The notes beneath the pieces were generated by a model, which saw only the letters and a list, made by a program, of their open reading frames with translations, ran no database searches and was not told the origin of the DNA. The position numbers and the translations under genes are program-made. Source: Vibrio mangrovi (GTDB lineage: Bacteria; Pseudomonadota; Gammaproteobacteria; Enterobacterales; Vibrionaceae). Taken from it: a DNA stretch of 64,000 nt. This document shows positions 1 through 8,891 of this stretch, piece by piece (the first letter of the stretch is position 1; each line of letters begins with the position of its first letter). The stretch lies in the NCBI RefSeq assembly GCF_024346955.1, contig NZ_AP024884.1, positions 1,268,598 through 1,332,597 of the forward strand, in the 5' to 3' direction.

Positions 1-147
1 CCGTTCACTATATAAACGGTGTCCTTTTTCTGTCCGTTGCGGCTCGATCAGGTGATAGCGCCGTTGCCAGGCCCTGAGCGTCACCGGCTTCACCCCAGTG
101 ATGGCCGATACTTCACGAATTGCATAACGTTTTTCTTTAGAGTCCAT
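1..147 (-). CDS. MerR-family transcriptional regulator (N-terminal part; runs off the window)
   Basis: The reverse strand from 147 reads MDSKEKRYAIREVSAITGV, followed by KPVTLRAWQRRYHLIEPQR and a GHRLYSE stretch. This is the winged-helix DNA-binding head of a MerR-family regulator, including the usual TLRAWQRRY recognition region. The ATG lies inside the last codons of the DUF523 gene (11-base overlap), so the two are very probably co-transcribed and translationally coupled. In vibrios this pair often precedes a photolyase gene, and such regulators are often B12/light-type; the C-terminal sensor is outside the window, so that part is inference. Confidence 0.85.
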   Translation of the reverse strand, partial: MDSKEKRYAIREVSAITGVKPVTLRAWQRRYHLIEPQRTEKGHRLYSER

Positions 148-1093
148 AGCGTAACTTCAGTGTCTGAGGATAAGGATTTAAGTAATGTTGTTGTGCCAGA
201 TACGGATTCGGATACATGGTCAGATAATGTTGAATCAACGTGACCGGTACCAGTATTGGCAACAGTCCCTGACGGTACTCATGAATAATCCGGGTCAGTT
301 CTGCTTTCTGAACAGGCCCGAGCAGGCGTTTAAAATATCCCTGAATATGCATCAGCACATTGGTACAGTTTTTACGGCTGGCCGATTTAGATAATGCCTG
401 CATCAGCCCAAGCCGGTATTGTTCAAAGAAATCTTCCTGCTTCTCGTTTCCCATCATGGCGACCATCTGTCCGAGAGCCCGGTAGGCTTTTGGATCATGG
501 GCCATCAGCGTAAACTTATACCGACTGTGAAACGCGACAACTTTTGCCGGTGTCGGCTGCGAACCGACTGACTGATATAAATCATGCAAACAGAAAACCC
601 GTAGTATGAAATTTTCCCGTAGATTGGGATCATTCAGACGACCATCTTCCTCAATCGGCAACCAGGGCATTTTTTCCATCAACCGCTGCGTATATAAACC
701 GACACCGCCTTTACGAACCCCATTTTTATGGTAAACCTTAACCTGCTGCATCCCACATGTCGGTGACTTTGCAGCAACTACATAACCACACAGCGGATTC
801 TGCAAGCGACTCAATTCAGATAAGGCTGTATCCGTAAACACTGACAGTTGCCCAGTATAATCCATAGCATCATTTTTCGTTTCCACCAGCCGAATCGCTC
901 CCTCCTGTTCAAACTGACGAATGGTGGGTCTGGGAACCGACATCCCGGCGCCTATTTCAGGACAAACCGGAACAAACTCCAGGAATGAAGCCAGAGACTC
1001 CGTTACAAAATGGTTTTTCTTATGTCCACCATCAAAGCGAACACGTTGCCCAATAACACAACTACTCACACCAACCGGGATTTTTGTTTCCAT
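137..1093 (-). CDS. DUF523 and DUF1722 domain protein (YbbK/YbgA type)
   Basis: The 318-residue product starts with IPVGVSSCVIGQRVRFDGG, typical of DUF523 (roughly residues 1-145, with a Cys-rich middle, NPLCGYVVAAKSPTCGM). A DUF1722 (YbgA-like) domain follows at about 190-305, including the RYKFTLMAH motif. The two-domain fusion is common in gamma-proteobacteria beside MerR regulators and photolyases. Its biochemical role is not established. The start is an ATG preceded by a purine-rich GGGGCAGGA stretch. It overlaps the downstream MerR gene, which suggests a stress- or light-responsive operon; that functional link is inferred only from context. Confidence 0.85.
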   Translation of the reverse strand: METKIPVGVSSCVIGQRVRFDGGHKKNHFVTESLASFLEFVPVCPEIGAGMSVPRPTIRQFEQEGAIRLVETKNDAMDYTGQLSVFTDTALSELSRLQNPLCGYVVAAKSPTCGMQQVKVYHKNGVRKGGVGLYTQRLMEKMPWLPIEEDGRLNDPNLRENFILRVFCLHDLYQSVGSQPTPAKVVAFHSRYKFTLMAHDPKAYRALGQMVAMMGNEKQEDFFEQYRLGLMQALSKSASRKNCTNVLMHIQGYFKRLLGPVQKAELTRIIHEYRQGLLPILVPVTLIQHYLTMYPNPYLAQQHYLNPYPQTLKLRYGL

Positions 1094-1123
1094 TGTCCTG
1101 CCCCTATTGCTATACCAAAATAG

Positions 1124-1168
1124 TTATACAAAAAATGAAGACGTATAGTAACTATAGCAGGTTGTACA
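1124..1168 (-). promoter_or_regulatory. Candidate operator region of the DUF523-MerR operon
   Basis: Upstream of the DUF523 start are GTTATACA (1123-1130) and GTTGTACA (1161-1168), with an imperfect palindrome of arms TATAG/CTATA (1144-1156) between them. TTGTACA-like half-sites are known operators of light/B12-type MerR regulators, so autoregulation is plausible. A reverse-strand TTGTAC with TATACG 16 bases later could be the promoter. These are sequence resemblances only. Confidence 0.4.
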
Positions 1169-1502
1169 AAAAAAGATCATGTATCATTTTTATTTTTATC
1201 GTTGGTTTAATTCTGTACTTGTCAAAATATCGACCAGAAATATTTTTCACCCTTCTGAAATCATCTTATGATGGTTACTGTGTAAAAACTAAAAGAAGCC
1301 ATTTGATGATTTGTTTCGGGTAATCAGCAACTATTGGCACATTTTATGCCTAAAACAACCCGGACGCTGGTTTCAACGACCATATAAGTCTGTAGAATGA
1401 GTCCCTGATTTGAGATTATGACCAGGATTCCTGTCATAAATAATCCCGGCCAGGATAATAAGAGCAGTTTGTCGGAGTGACGTAACAAAGGAATAATTAA
1501 GT
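1169..1502. other. Intergenic stretch without a supported gene
   Basis: This AT-rich region separates the divergent DUF523 and TPR genes. A short open frame on the plus strand has no ribosome-binding site and no recognisable protein. An AAAGGA sequence at 1487-1492 serves the TTG start at 1503. No hairpin or repeat stands out. Confidence 0.5.
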
Positions 1503-2969
1503 TTGGAAAAAAGCCTTTATCTCCTTGAAATTGAAATAGAGCAGCTCAAACGCCGTTTCGAGTTTGCGCCTGCAGACGTTCTGTCTGAAGCAGACCAATG
1601 TCTGATACGTTCCAGACAAATTCACTTCGCTGAAGGTATCATCCAGTGCCTTATGCTGATGTGCCGATGCTCACTGTTGCTGGGAAAACATACTCAGGGT
1701 ATCCGATGTGCCAAGGAAGCTCTGGCCGCTCAAAATGAACTGGATAACGACGAATATTTGCCGGAAATACTTCACCTCCATGCACTGCACTTTTGGGAAG
1801 AGGGGAAATTTTATACCGCCCAGCAGTACTGGATCCATGCTCTGGAACAGGCCGCCCTTGAAGAAGAAATCGATATTCTTATTGAAAGCTTATTAGGACT
1901 GGGGAATATCTGGCGCAGTACTCACGAATATCATCTGGCCTGCGCAACCCATGAGCTGGCGGTCAAAGTAGCCAATAATACTCGTCAGGAGTCTCTTGAA
2001 GGGCGCGCCAGAATTTTGTGGGCATGGGATTTATATCTGCTGAACCGCTATGTTGACATGTTAACGGTACTCGATGGAGCGCTGGAAGTTCTGGAAGATA
2101 GTCATTTCCAACAGCAACTTGCTGAGGTCTGGGATTTTCGGGCACTGGCACTATTGGGGCTGGAACGTCTGGAAGATGCCGAAGAAGCGGCCAGAAATGC
2201 CCACGATCTGGCAGTCGCCAACAATCTTTCCTGGGTGAAAGCACACTCGTATGTCAACCGGGCTCGTCTGGAGATGTTACGTCAGAATATGGTCGAGGCA
2301 ACCGCTCTGCTCAACCGGGCAGAACAGGCAGCACGGGATACTACCAATGATGAACTGCTGGCACTGGTCTATTATCAGCAATCACTGGTTGCTGAACAGC
2401 AACAGGATTATCAGGCTGCATTATCGGCTTTCAAGCGATACCGCAGTTACTCGACCTCACAACTGAAGATCCAGACAAACCGGGAAAGTAAAGATAAAAT
2501 CCGTAACTCAAAGAAGCAGTTGGAACAGAGAGCCAGAAAGCTGATCAACCGGATTCGGGGACAATATGAGTATGATCCGGAAAAACATCTCTCCAATGTC
2601 GTTTCGGAGACTTACTGGTGGGAACAACTGGTTTTATTTAAAACGGCTCTGAAATCTTCAAACTATTCTGTTGTCATTATTTATCATGAGAATCCAAGAT
2701 ACATTGATGCCTGTACCGAGCTGACACACTCTTTATGTTCAAAACAGGATCTTGTTTCCCGTTTAAGCTCGGATCGTCTGGGATTATTGCTTGCAGACAA
2801 AGGCGACGATGCTCGACAGGTTTTTCATATTTTACAGCAGATGATTAAAATTTATCCTTGGGGAAGAAAAGGTCTGACAGGAAAACTTCCGGATATTTCA
2901 CTTCATGATATCCTCTCCTTCCCGTTTACATTAGATCAACTTACTGAATTACCACTGAAAGGGTCGTAG
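1503..2969 (+). CDS. TPR-repeat protein with a degenerate GGDEF-like C-terminus
   Basis: The product has 488 residues. It has no signal peptide and is built of TPR-like helical pairs to about residue 325, with A/L/Y periodicity such as ILHLHALHFWEEGKFYTAQQYWIHAL. A basic linker (about 320-350) follows, then an alpha/beta tail. In that tail, YSVVIIYHENPRYIDACTEL and DLVSRLSSDRLGLLLADKG align by pattern with a GGDEF domain, but the catalytic GG(D/E)EF is SSDRL at about 422-426. I infer a catalytically dead GGDEF relative. The start is TTG with AAAGGA ten bases upstream. It ends one base before the diguanylate cyclase gene, so the two form an operon and may work as a pair. No gene name is recognised. 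Confidence 0.8.
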   Translation: MEKSLYLLEIEIEQLKRRFEFAPADVLSEADQCLIRSRQIHFAEGIIQCLMLMCRCSLLLGKHTQGIRCAKEALAAQNELDNDEYLPEILHLHALHFWEEGKFYTAQQYWIHALEQAALEEEIDILIESLLGLGNIWRSTHEYHLACATHELAVKVANNTRQESLEGRARILWAWDLYLLNRYVDMLTVLDGALEVLEDSHFQQQLAEVWDFRALALLGLERLEDAEEAARNAHDLAVANNLSWVKAHSYVNRARLEMLRQNMVEATALLNRAEQAARDTTNDELLALVYYQQSLVAEQQQDYQAALSAFKRYRSYSTSQLKIQTNRESKDKIRNSKKQLEQRARKLINRIRGQYEYDPEKHLSNVVSETYWWEQLVLFKTALKSSNYSVVIIYHENPRYIDACTELTHSLCSKQDLVSRLSSDRLGLLLADKGDDARQVFHILQQMIKIYPWGRKGLTGKLPDISLHDILSFPFTLDQLTELPLKGS

Positions 2970-2970
2970 A

Positions 2971-4551
2971 ATGCAAGACTTACTCGATAAAGTAAAAGAT
3001 GCTGGTCTTGATGTTACATCCGTTAGTGGAGAGGAAGCGATTGCCTTCTGGGAACGAGTCAAAAACGATATTGCTTCAACACCATGGCAAAAAGCACAGT
3101 GCTATATTATCAGTGCCGAATACAGAGCATCGCTGAATCAGTTTCAACAAAGTATTGAGGAATTGAAAACAGCGTTAAAACTCCTGCAATTACCTCAGGA
3201 TGCAGAGAGAATCTTATCGATTGAAATTAGTTTAAGTGAGCGTTTTATTGAAATCGGTGATTACCAGACAGCCTTGCAAGAATACATTTCTATTTCAAAT
3301 ATTGCTGTTGAGCACGGTTTTATTGATGAATATGCTCAGGCAGTCCTTGGTATGGGCTCACTCTGCCATCGCTACGGCGAAGCCGCAAAAGCACTCCGCT
3401 TTTATCAGAAAATCGACAGTATTGATCATGCAATGTCCAGTCGTGCACTGCGTCTGAAGTACAAAGTCTGTATGCTTGCCTGTTACATTGATCTCAAAAA
3501 TTATAAGCGGGCAGAAGCACTCATCAAAGAGTGTGAAGAACTCAGTATACTGGTCAGTGATAAAACGCTGGCGGGTCAGATTCTCCTGTACAAAGCAAAA
3601 ATTTGCCTTGCCAGAAACAATGTCACCGACGCCTTGCAGATCATTGCTGCTGTGCCTTATACAACCCGGCATAACTATCTCGCATCACTTTCATGCCTGA
3701 TTAAAATCGAGCTTTCTCTCTGCTTCATGCAGATAGGAAAAGCACACATTGCAGAGATGCTGCTTCTGAGCCAAAACAAAAAAATTGCCTCTTTTACACA
3801 TCCGGAACTGAAAAAAGATTTGTATCAGGCCCTGAGTAATATTTATGAATATCAGCATAAATATCAGCAGGCTCTGGATTGTCAGAAACGGGCCTTTCAG
3901 GTTGAAACCGATCTGATGAGGCGGATTCCGATCGGAGACTTAGGCGCAACTCAGCTACGCCGGTTATCCCGTTTTGAACTGCAGTTAAAACTCATTCTGT
4001 CAGAAATTGAAAACCGGGAACTCAAAGAAACCACGGAAAACCAGAAAAATACAGTGGCCCAGTTACAACAGGATGTGTTTACCGATCCGCTGACCAAGCT
4101 ACACAATCGCCGCTGGCTGGAAACTAAACTCAAAGATCTGTTACTTCATGAGACATCTTTTGCATTTTTAGTCGTTGATATCGACCATTTCAAATCAATT
4201 AACGATGAACTCAGCCACCTTGTCGGAGACAAAGCCATCGTCAACGTTTCAAGTAAGCTGAGTGGCTATTTCAATTTCAAACAAGCATCCTGCGTCCGTT
4301 TCGGAGGCGAAGAATTTCTGGTCATTCTCGAAGATGTCACACTGGAAGAAGCACAAATGCATGGTGAACACTTCCGTGAACATATTTACCAGTTTAACTG
4401 GCAGGATATTCTGGGGGAACGAGGCTTAACAGTCAGTATCGGTATTACATTACACAAAGAAGGGGAAAATACTCAGCGTACCTTCTACAGAGCTGACAAA
4501 GCCTTATACCGCGCGAAAGCAAATGGCCGTAACCAAGTCTGTACCGAGTAA
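2971..4551 (+). CDS. TPR-containing GGDEF diguanylate cyclase
   Basis: The 526-residue protein has TPR-like repeats (about 40-340), a short coiled segment and a C-terminal GGDEF domain (about 365-525). That domain opens with DPLTKLHNRRWLE, carries the metal-binding DIDHFKSINDELSH stretch, and has the signature GGEEF at 445-449, so it should make cyclic di-GMP from two GTP. The RxxD inhibitory site expected a few residues before GGEEF is absent, so product feedback may be lacking. There is no transmembrane segment; the sensor is probably the cytoplasmic TPR part. AAAGGG precedes the ATG. It lies immediately downstream of the degenerate partner gene. Confidence 0.93.
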   Translation: MQDLLDKVKDAGLDVTSVSGEEAIAFWERVKNDIASTPWQKAQCYIISAEYRASLNQFQQSIEELKTALKLLQLPQDAERILSIEISLSERFIEIGDYQTALQEYISISNIAVEHGFIDEYAQAVLGMGSLCHRYGEAAKALRFYQKIDSIDHAMSSRALRLKYKVCMLACYIDLKNYKRAEALIKECEELSILVSDKTLAGQILLYKAKICLARNNVTDALQIIAAVPYTTRHNYLASLSCLIKIELSLCFMQIGKAHIAEMLLLSQNKKIASFTHPELKKDLYQALSNIYEYQHKYQQALDCQKRAFQVETDLMRRIPIGDLGATQLRRLSRFELQLKLILSEIENRELKETTENQKNTVAQLQQDVFTDPLTKLHNRRWLETKLKDLLLHETSFAFLVVDIDHFKSINDELSHLVGDKAIVNVSSKLSGYFNFKQASCVRFGGEEFLVILEDVTLEEAQMHGEHFREHIYQFNWQDILGERGLTVSIGITLHKEGENTQRTFYRADKALYRAKANGRNQVCTE

Positions 4552-4569
4552 GAAATAGTCCCTTTATTG

Positions 4570-4602
4570 TGTGGACAGCAGCCCTGTTGCTGACCGTCCA
4601 CA
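4570..4602. terminator. Possible terminator hairpin between convergent genes
   Basis: TGTGGAC (4570-4576) pairs with GTCCACA (4596-4602), with AGCA/TGCT able to extend the stem. It sits between the ends of the diguanylate cyclase and the MFS gene. No clear T-run follows, so this is a weak call. Confidence 0.35.
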
Positions 4603-4619
4603 TATCCGCTCTATTATAT

Positions 4620-5813
4620 CTACTGCCATTGCAGCACTTTAACTTCATTTCCCCGGCCGGGCACTCTGGGAATATTCAGAGCCAGAATTAAAGAAAGACA
4701 TGCCAGTCCGGCTCCAATGTAAAACACCATTGCCGGAGAGACCATCCAGATCATGCCGAAAGAAGCAGGAATAACAACAGCTGCAATATGGTTAATCGTG
4801 AAAGAAACACCTGCCGTCGATGCCATATCTGCCGGGTCAGCAATTTTCTGAAAATACGTTTTGATAGCCAGAGCCAGAGCGAAGAACAGATGATCGATGA
4901 CATATAGTCCTGCGGCATAATGACTGTTTTCAACGACAGCATAGCCGATAAACACAACTAGTAATCCCAGATATTCTACGACCAGAGCCCGTTGTTCACC
5001 GATCCGGCCAATAGCCCGGCCAATCCGTTTGGCAAATAAAAAGTTAAACAAATAGTTGATCAAAAACAGTAAAGTTATTTCTCCGGCGGAGTAACCAAAT
5101 TTTTCTACCATCAGAAAACCGGCAAATACCGTAAAAATCTGCCGACGGGCACCACTCAGAAATGTCAACATGTAATATAGCCAATAACGTTTTCTCAGCA
5201 GCAATTTCTTATTCTGGACCGTATGAGCCTGATACTGTGGGAAAGCACTCCAGGCAAACAAAGCCAATAAAAATGCAATGCCACCAGTGACCATATAAAC
5301 CCATAGATAAGGTAACGAAAAAACCTCTAACATGACCCACAGCGCACCGTAAGTCAGTAATGATGCGAAGGCACCAACTGAAATCATACGGCCAAGCATC
5401 TCCGGCGCTTCGTCTTTATTCATCCACTGTAGTGTCAGAGACTGCTTCATTGTCTCCATATAGTGGAATCCCGCAGACATCAGTAAAGTCGTCAACAACA
5501 GCCCGGAAAAGGACGGGAAAAAGCCGGTTATTGCTGTCCCAGCCGTTAGCATCAATAAGGCAATCACCAGAAACCGCTGTTCTCTGATAAAAGGCAGAAT
5601 GAATACTGCAGTAAAAGCCAGTAAACCGGGAATCTCTCTGACACTTTGTAAGATCCCCATATCTGCACCATTAAACTGTGCTTTTTCAATCGCAAAGTTG
5701 TTCAGTAGAGCCATCCAGCTTGAAAAAGCTATCGGAACAATAACTGAAACAATTAACAAAAAATTCGTTGGGGTCTGCCAGCTGTAAGATTGCCGATTCA
5801 ACATGATCACCAT
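4620..5813 (-). CDS. MFS transporter
   Basis: The 397-residue, strongly hydrophobic protein has about twelve predicted membrane helices and MFS architecture. The substrate is unknown. Two starts are possible, ATG at 5813 and ATG at 5804, and neither has a strong ribosome-binding site. The leader directly before the start is made of 16-base imperfect tandem repeats, which may matter for expression. The gene is transcribed alone and converges on the diguanylate cyclase gene. Confidence 0.85.
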   Translation of the reverse strand: MVIMLNRQSYSWQTPTNFLLIVSVIVPIAFSSWMALLNNFAIEKAQFNGADMGILQSVREIPGLLAFTAVFILPFIREQRFLVIALLMLTAGTAITGFFPSFSGLLLTTLLMSAGFHYMETMKQSLTLQWMNKDEAPEMLGRMISVGAFASLLTYGALWVMLEVFSLPYLWVYMVTGGIAFLLALFAWSAFPQYQAHTVQNKKLLLRKRYWLYYMLTFLSGARRQIFTVFAGFLMVEKFGYSAGEITLLFLINYLFNFLFAKRIGRAIGRIGEQRALVVEYLGLLVVFIGYAVVENSHYAAGLYVIDHLFFALALAIKTYFQKIADPADMASTAGVSFTINHIAAVVIPASFGMIWMVSPAMVFYIGAGLACLSLILALNIPRVPGRGNEVKVLQWQ

Positions 5814-5875
5814 TTATATTTCAGAAGGTTTATATTTTGAAAAGCTTATGTTTGAAACAGCTTATGTTTTAAACA
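5812..5875. repeat. Four imperfect 16-base tandem repeats in the MFS leader
   Basis: Units start at 5812, 5828, 5844 and 5860. The last two read GCTTATGTTTGAAACA and GCTTATGTTTTAAACA, and the first two are more diverged. The block ends at the start codon of the minus-strand MFS gene. It could be repeated operator sites or a minisatellite. Confidence 0.75.
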
Positions 5876-6011
5876 GGAATGATATCATACGCTGTTCGGA
5901 TACAAATGAGAACTGATATCACCTGATACAATAGTACACATTTGATACAAAAATCAGGGAACGGCATGCTAAATCATGCTCAGACACGTTGGGAGAAACG
6001 GATAAACAACA

Positions 6012-6116
6012 CAAAAAAAAAGCCAAGTGCAAATCGCACTTGGCACAATCAATGTGAACAATGTTATTCACTAACAACGTCAGTTGGCTAGGTGACCCTC
6101 GGCTTAATAAGGGTCA
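6012..6116 (-). ncRNA. qrr: Qrr quorum-regulatory small RNA
   Basis: Read on the minus strand from 6116, the RNA begins TGACCCTTATTAAGCCGAGG and forms the first Qrr hairpin. The invariant Qrr core, CCTAGCCAACTGACGTTG plus TTAGTGAA, follows at 6092-6067. It ends in a strong hairpin with a T-run. Qrr RNAs act with Hfq on the master quorum-sensing regulator mRNAs (hapR/luxR, aphA). The predicted start at 6116 is 12 bases from the sigma-54 -12 element. Which numbered paralog it is cannot be told from the window. Confidence 0.95.
6013..6044 (-). terminator. Rho-independent terminator of qrr
   Basis: GCCAAGTGC (6022-6030) and GCACTTGGC (6036-6044) form a nine-base-pair stem with a five-base loop. 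On the minus strand it is followed by a run of T residues (6013-6021). Confidence 0.95.
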
Positions 6117-6126
6117 CTCAGTATAA

Positions 6127-6143
6127 TGCACAAGCCGTGCCAA
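6127..6143 (-). promoter_or_regulatory. Sigma-54 promoter of qrr
   Basis: The minus strand reads TTGGCACGGCTTGTGCA. The GG of the -24 element and the GC of the -12 element are exactly ten bases apart, as RpoN requires. This matches the known need of qrr genes for RpoN and phosphorylated LuxO. Confidence 0.92.
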
Positions 6144-6218
6144 CTTTAAAAAGTTCATAAAATACAAAGAAATTGTCTATATGGCCAGCAATTAAGTGCA
6201 CCCTGTTGAGTAGTTCGT

Positions 6219-6285
6219 TTGCATTTTGCAAACATCTTCGTTCATTTTGCAAAGAGCAAACATAACCTGAACACCGATTTTGCAA
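6219..6285. promoter_or_regulatory. LuxO-binding sites upstream of qrr
   Basis: A perfect TTGCATTTTGCAA is at 6219-6231, matching the LuxO enhancer consensus TTGCAnnnTGCAA. Two further partial copies share the ATTTTGCAA half (6244-6252 and 6277-6285). They lie about 100-170 bases upstream of the qrr start, as expected for sigma-54 enhancers, and also within 140 bases of the popT start. Confidence 0.85.
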
Positions 6286-6357
6286 ACTCTATGGGGATCT
6301 CAACAGGAATTCGATATACTGAACGCCTGACAACTCTTTATATACAAACTGACCCCA

Positions 6358-7278
6358 ATGAATTATTTCATCACCTTCTTAAAAGGTCTGGCAATGGGTG
6401 CTGCTGATGTCGTCCCAGGCGTCTCCGGCGGTACTATTGCTTTTATTACCGGTATCTATGACAAACTTCTGGAAAGTATCCGACGGATTAATCCCAGATT
6501 GATCGCTTACCTGCGCCAACATGGCTTTGCTGCAATGCTACGCCATATCAACGCATTATTTCTGGTTAGCCTCTTTGGTGGTATTTTTGTCAGCATTCTC
6601 ACACTTGCCAAACTCATCTCCTGGCTACTTATTGCTTATCCGATTCCACTCTGGTCCTTTTTCTTCGGCCTGATTCTGGTCTCCGTTTACCATATTTTCA
6701 GACAAATTGAGCGTAAACGCCTTGCCGATCTGGCCGGATGTGGGATTGGAATACTTTTCGCCTACACCATTACCGTCTTACAACCTCTCAACCTGGAACC
6801 ATCACTTCCCAATGTTTTTATCGCAGGATGTGTCGCAATCTGTGCGATGATCTTACCCGGAATATCAGGCAGTTTTATCTTATTGCTTCTGGGGATGTAC
6901 GCGCCGATTCTTGGTGCTGTTAAAGCAATTCAGGTCGATATTCTGGCAATCTTCCTGTTAGGGTGTATAGCCGGACTATTAAGCTTTTCGCACCTGTTAT
7001 CCTGGTTACTCAGACACTACCGAGATATCACACTTTCAACGCTGACTGGGCTGATGGTCGGAACACTGCCGAAGATCTGGCCGTGGAAAGAAACCCTGAC
7101 CTGGAGGACCAATTCCCATGGTGAACAAGTCCCGCTGCTGCAACATAATCTGTCTCCGTCTGAATATGAGCAGCTTACGTCTCATCCGGCTCAGTTATTT
7201 CTGGCAGTAGTGATGATGTGTAGCGCGATTGTGCTGGTACTCGCACTCGAAAAATTCGCACAATCTCCCCAAGATTAG
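6358..7278 (+). CDS. popT: DUF368 polyprenyl-phosphate transporter (PopT type)
   Basis: The 306-residue membrane protein carries the DUF368 hallmarks: N-terminal GLAMGAADVVPGVSGGTIAF and an inverted-repeat counterpart, AICAMILPGISGSFILLLLG, at about 158-180. About eight membrane segments are predicted. DUF368 proteins recycle undecaprenyl phosphate to the cytoplasmic face for cell-wall precursor synthesis; the V. cholerae family member (VCA0040) is needed at alkaline pH. The ATG at 6358 has only a weak ribosome-binding site. It is transcribed away from qrr, with the LuxO sites between them. Confidence 0.9.
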   Translation: MNYFITFLKGLAMGAADVVPGVSGGTIAFITGIYDKLLESIRRINPRLIAYLRQHGFAAMLRHINALFLVSLFGGIFVSILTLAKLISWLLIAYPIPLWSFFFGLILVSVYHIFRQIERKRLADLAGCGIGILFAYTITVLQPLNLEPSLPNVFIAGCVAICAMILPGISGSFILLLLGMYAPILGAVKAIQVDILAIFLLGCIAGLLSFSHLLSWLLRHYRDITLSTLTGLMVGTLPKIWPWKETLTWRTNSHGEQVPLLQHNLSPSEYEQLTSHPAQLFLAVVMMCSAIVLVLALEKFAQSPQD

Positions 7279-7665
7279 TCACAGAATTATTTCTGGGGAG
7301 GAGTAATCTTCCCCTTCCTTCCCCCACAACTCAGTACAATAAAATTGTCGTTCTCTCTTTTACATATCATAAAAGCTTCAACCACAAAACATTAACAACT
7401 GCAACAAAATCGTTCGTTATTGAGTAAAGACAACAATTTTTTTACCTGAAATTTAATTAATCCTAGACACATTATTTTGTCACTATAATATGACTTTCTC
7501 CGGACTTTGGCGGTGTAATCGACATATTTTCGTTTCAGCACTTCCTCAGTTCAGGAAATATTATAATTCGAACCCGGATGTGATCAGATGCCGGATGAAA
7601 GCCGTATTTCCGGCAAAACTATCAGGCAGGTCAACATCCCTCATCACTAAATCGCAGGAATTAGT
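7279..7665. other. popT-sstT intergenic region
   Basis: An imperfect G-rich/C-rich hairpin just after popT (about 7294-7315) may end its transcript. The middle is AT-rich; TATAAT at 7484-7489 could be a -10 element for sstT, but no well-spaced -35 was found. About 175 bases of leader would follow. AGGA precedes the sstT ATG. No gene is seen. Confidence 0.45.
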
Positions 7666-8883
7666 ATGCAAAGCAACAACATCTTCGCTCGTTTTGCCCG
7701 GGGTAACTTAGTGCTGCAAATTATTACAGGCATTATCCTCGGCGCACTGCTGGCCACTTTCTCTCCTGATGCTGCAAATAAAGCCGGTCTGTTGGGCAGC
7801 TTTTTTGTCAGTGCACTGAAAGCCGTCGCACCTGTTCTCGTTTTCGTTTTAGTTGCGGCTTCTATTGCCAATCAAAAAAGAAACCAACATACGTTTATGC
7901 GCCCTATCATCGGTTTATACCTACTGGGAACATTCACCGCAGCATTGACGGCCGTCATTTTAAGCTTCCTGTTTCCGACAACACTAACACTGGTTGCCGG
8001 AGCTGACGGAGCCACACCGCCACAAGGCATTACAGAAGTTCTTCACACGCTTCTGTTTAAGATCGTCGACAATCCGATCAATGCCATTGTGCAGGCAAAC
8101 TACATCGGAATTCTCGCCTGGGCTATTGGTTTAGGTCTGGCGCTACACCATGCCAGTGCAACTACAAAAGCAATGCTTGAAGACCTCAGTCATGGCGTTT
8201 CCATGATTGTCCGCTTCGTCATTCGCCTTGCTCCGTTTGGTATTTTTGGTCTGGTGGCTTCAACGTTTGCGACAACCGGCTTCTCAGCACTTGCAGGTTA
8301 CACACATTTGCTTGTTGTATTGCTGGCAGCAATGCTGATTATCGCACTCATCGTCAACCCGCTGATCGTCTATGTAAAGACCCGCAGAAACCCTTATCCA
8401 TTGGTTCTGCAATGCTTACGTGAAAGTGGTGTGACCGCATTCTTTACCCGTTCCAGTGCAGCCAATATTCCTGTGAACCTGACTTTGTGTGACAAACTGG
8501 GGCTGGATGAAGACACATATTCGGTCTCTATTCCTCTCGGCGCAACAATCAACATGGCCGGAGCTGCAATCACCATTACAGTTCTGACACTGGCTGCGGT
8601 CCATACAATGGGAATTGAAATCGATATGATGAGTGCATTACTACTGAGTATCGTTGCAGCAGTTTCGGCGTGTGGTGCTTCCGGTGTTGCTGGTGGATCA
8701 CTGCTTCTTATTCCGCTGGCTTGTGGTCTTTTCGGTATCTCAAACGATGTCGCAATGCAGGTCGTCGCGGTAGGGTTTATTATCGGTGTAATTCAGGATT
8801 CGGCAGAAACTGCACTGAACAGCTCGACAGATGTTGTCTTTACAGCAGCAGTCTGTCAGTCAGAACATCAAAAAACAGTCTGA
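7666..8883 (+). CDS. sstT: Sodium/serine-threonine symporter SstT
   Basis: The 405-residue inner-membrane protein belongs to the dicarboxylate/amino acid:cation symporter family and matches SstT in length and motifs. Examples are FFTRSSAANIPVNLTLCDKL near 265 and SIPLGATINMAGAAI near 285, plus a glycine-rich ACGASGVAGGSLLLIPLAC near 335. It takes up serine and threonine with Na+. AGGA lies seven bases before the ATG. A strong hairpin follows the stop, so it is monocistronic. Confidence 0.95.
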   Translation: MQSNNIFARFARGNLVLQIITGIILGALLATFSPDAANKAGLLGSFFVSALKAVAPVLVFVLVAASIANQKRNQHTFMRPIIGLYLLGTFTAALTAVILSFLFPTTLTLVAGADGATPPQGITEVLHTLLFKIVDNPINAIVQANYIGILAWAIGLGLALHHASATTKAMLEDLSHGVSMIVRFVIRLAPFGIFGLVASTFATTGFSALAGYTHLLVVLLAAMLIIALIVNPLIVYVKTRRNPYPLVLQCLRESGVTAFFTRSSAANIPVNLTLCDKLGLDEDTYSVSIPLGATINMAGAAITITVLTLAAVHTMGIEIDMMSALLLSIVAAVSACGASGVAGGSLLLIPLACGLFGISNDVAMQVVAVGFIIGVIQDSAETALNSSTDVVFTAAVCQSEHQKTV

Positions 8884-8891
8884 TCTATCTA

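Noticed and set aside
1084..1323. Plus-strand 79-codon frame over the DUF523 promoter
   Set aside because: Overlaps the probable operator and has no ribosome-binding site.
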